DNA of 64,000 nt. Origin: Levilinea sp. GTDB lineage: Bacteria > Chloroflexota > Anaerolineae > Anaerolineales > Anaerolineaceae. Numbering within the stretch: the first letter of the stretch is position 1; every line of letters begins with the position of its first letter. The notes under the pieces are model-generated. The model ran no database searches. It saw only the letters and a program-made list of their open reading frames with translations, and had not been told where the DNA came from. The position numbers and the translations under genes are program-made. Positions 63,355-64,000 of this stretch are shown here, one piece after another. Where the stretch lies: assembly GCA_029975215.1 (NCBI GenBank), contig JARKPO010000049.1:1-64000 (forward strand). The letters run 5' to 3'.

Positions 63355-63831
63355 ATGTCCCTTCACATTCGTCCCTACCAACCCGAAGACATCCCCTGGA
63401 TTCTGTCTTTATCCGACCGGCTGACTGCCTTTGACCTGCCCGCCTGGCGTCAGGCCGAAACCATCAACGCTGCCAATCAAGCCCTGCTGAAGAAAGCCCT
63501 GGAAGAGCCTGAGCCCGGCAGCACCTTCCTCATCGCTGAGACGGACGGCGGTGTCCGCGCTGGGTTTATCTTCCTTCAGACCGAGACCGAGTTCTTCAGT
63601 CACCAGCCCCAGGGGTATATCTCCGATCTGGTGGTGCATCCTGACCACGAGGGTCAGGGGGTGGGCCGCGCCCTCCTGCAGGCCGCCGAAGCCTGGGCGC
63701 AGGACAACGGTTTTCCCGTCCTGACCCTGTTTGTCTTCGCCAGCAACACCCGCGCCCGGCAGTTATATGAGAAGGTCGGCTTTCAGGCCGATCTGATCAA
63801 ATACGCCAAACCCATCCCGCCCAAAGCCTAA
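63355..63831 (+). CDS. GNAT-family N-acetyltransferase
   Basis: A 158-residue GNAT enzyme. The acetyl-CoA loop is EGQGVGRALLQAAE (about 98-111), preceded by GYISDLVVHPDH and followed by FVFASNTRARQLYEKVGF. The substrate is unknown. ATG 63355 is preferred over GTG 63340, having GAGGT eight bases upstream and the usual N-terminal strand (LHIRPYQPEDI). A terminator follows. Confidence 0.88.
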   Translation: MSLHIRPYQPEDIPWILSLSDRLTAFDLPAWRQAETINAANQALLKKALEEPEPGSTFLIAETDGGVRAGFIFLQTETEFFSHQPQGYISDLVVHPDHEGQGVGRALLQAAEAWAQDNGFPVLTLFVFASNTRARQLYEKVGFQADLIKYAKPIPPKA

Positions 63832-63844
63832 GCCCAATATAAAA

Positions 63845-63878
63845 ACAGGTCTCCGTGATGTGGAGACCTGTCCTTTTT
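63845..63878 (+). terminator. Rho-independent terminator
   Basis: ACAGGTCTCC (63845-63854) pairs exactly with GGAGACCTGT (63862-63871) and is followed by CCTTTTT. Confidence 0.9.
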
Positions 63879-63912
63879 GGTTTTCAGCTCAAGGCTGCCG
63901 AGGGCAGCCGCT

Positions 63913-64000
63913 TTACGGCAGTACCTGCCAGGGGTTCACAAACCCGCCCATGTAGCGCACCTCAAAATGCAGGTGGGGGCCGGTAGAATTGCCCGTGCTG
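63913..64000 (-). CDS. M23-family peptidase, C-terminal fragment at window edge
   Basis: The last 28 codons of a gene entering from the right edge. The reverse strand encodes NSTGPHLHFEVRYMGGFVNPW and a TAA stop at 63913-63915. The HLHFEV zinc-binding motif and the following V-N-P-W are diagnostic of the LytM/M23 C-terminus. The rest of the gene is outside the window. Confidence 0.88.
   Translation of the reverse strand, partial: STGNSTGPHLHFEVRYMGGFVNPWQVLP

Overview
The window looks like chromosomal DNA of a bacterium from the Chloroflexota, most likely an Anaerolineae relative. This is inferred from protein style, not from a marker gene search. Supporting signs are GC-rich codon use, many lipoproteins with Thr/Pro-rich linkers, a DUF3160 protein, LytR-CpsA-Psr and penicillin-binding-like wall proteins, GctAB-type CoA-transferase subunits, and no outer-membrane or LPS genes. 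It is mostly ordinary chromosome. I see no prophage, insertion sequence, CRISPR array or rRNA.

Left part (1-9.5 kb): the tip of an Rhs/YD-repeat gene cut off at its 5' end but sitting behind a strong promoter; a DUF3160 lipoprotein operon; an AarF/UbiB kinase; a membrane protein; a leucine-rich-repeat protein; a 52-residue hydrophobic peptide; a plant-type asparaginase; and an LCP wall-assembly protein.

Centre-left (9.5-18.5 kb): the most unusual locus. One operon encodes a small radical SAM activase-like protein, a long alpha-helical protein and a 931-residue protein with two CbxX/SpoVK-type AAA+ domains. It runs head-on into a second operon encoding two SPFH/band-7-like membrane proteins and a helical-repeat protein. 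The two operons overlap at their 3' ends by 128 nt, and each has its own good sigma-70-type promoter.

Middle (18.5-37 kb): YwaF-like and EamA membrane proteins, mntP divergent from a DtxR/MntR-like regulator, DUF2892 and thioredoxin-DUF2892 genes, a small lipoprotein, tRNA-Val(CAC), an efflux operon with three successive membrane-fusion proteins plus MacB-like ATPase and permease, and an ECF transporter (S, T, A, A) downstream of a family-4 glycosidase.

Right part (37-64 kb): an M23 peptidase, gyrA, a MenA-like prenyltransferase, and a run of aldehyde dehydrogenase, CoA-transferase A/B and 2-hydroxyacid dehydrogenase that could serve proline/glutamate fermentation. Next come HAD and EamA genes, a large HD-GYP sensor, an aldo-keto reductase, an epimerase-thiolase pair, and a cell-surface cluster (two lipoproteins, a TPR protein and a class-A PBP homologue whose catalytic residues appear lost). 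The window ends in the 3' end of another M23 peptidase gene.

Many start sites lie a few bases downstream of an extended -10 motif of the form GGGTAYAAT, which suggests leaderless or very short leaders for several genes.
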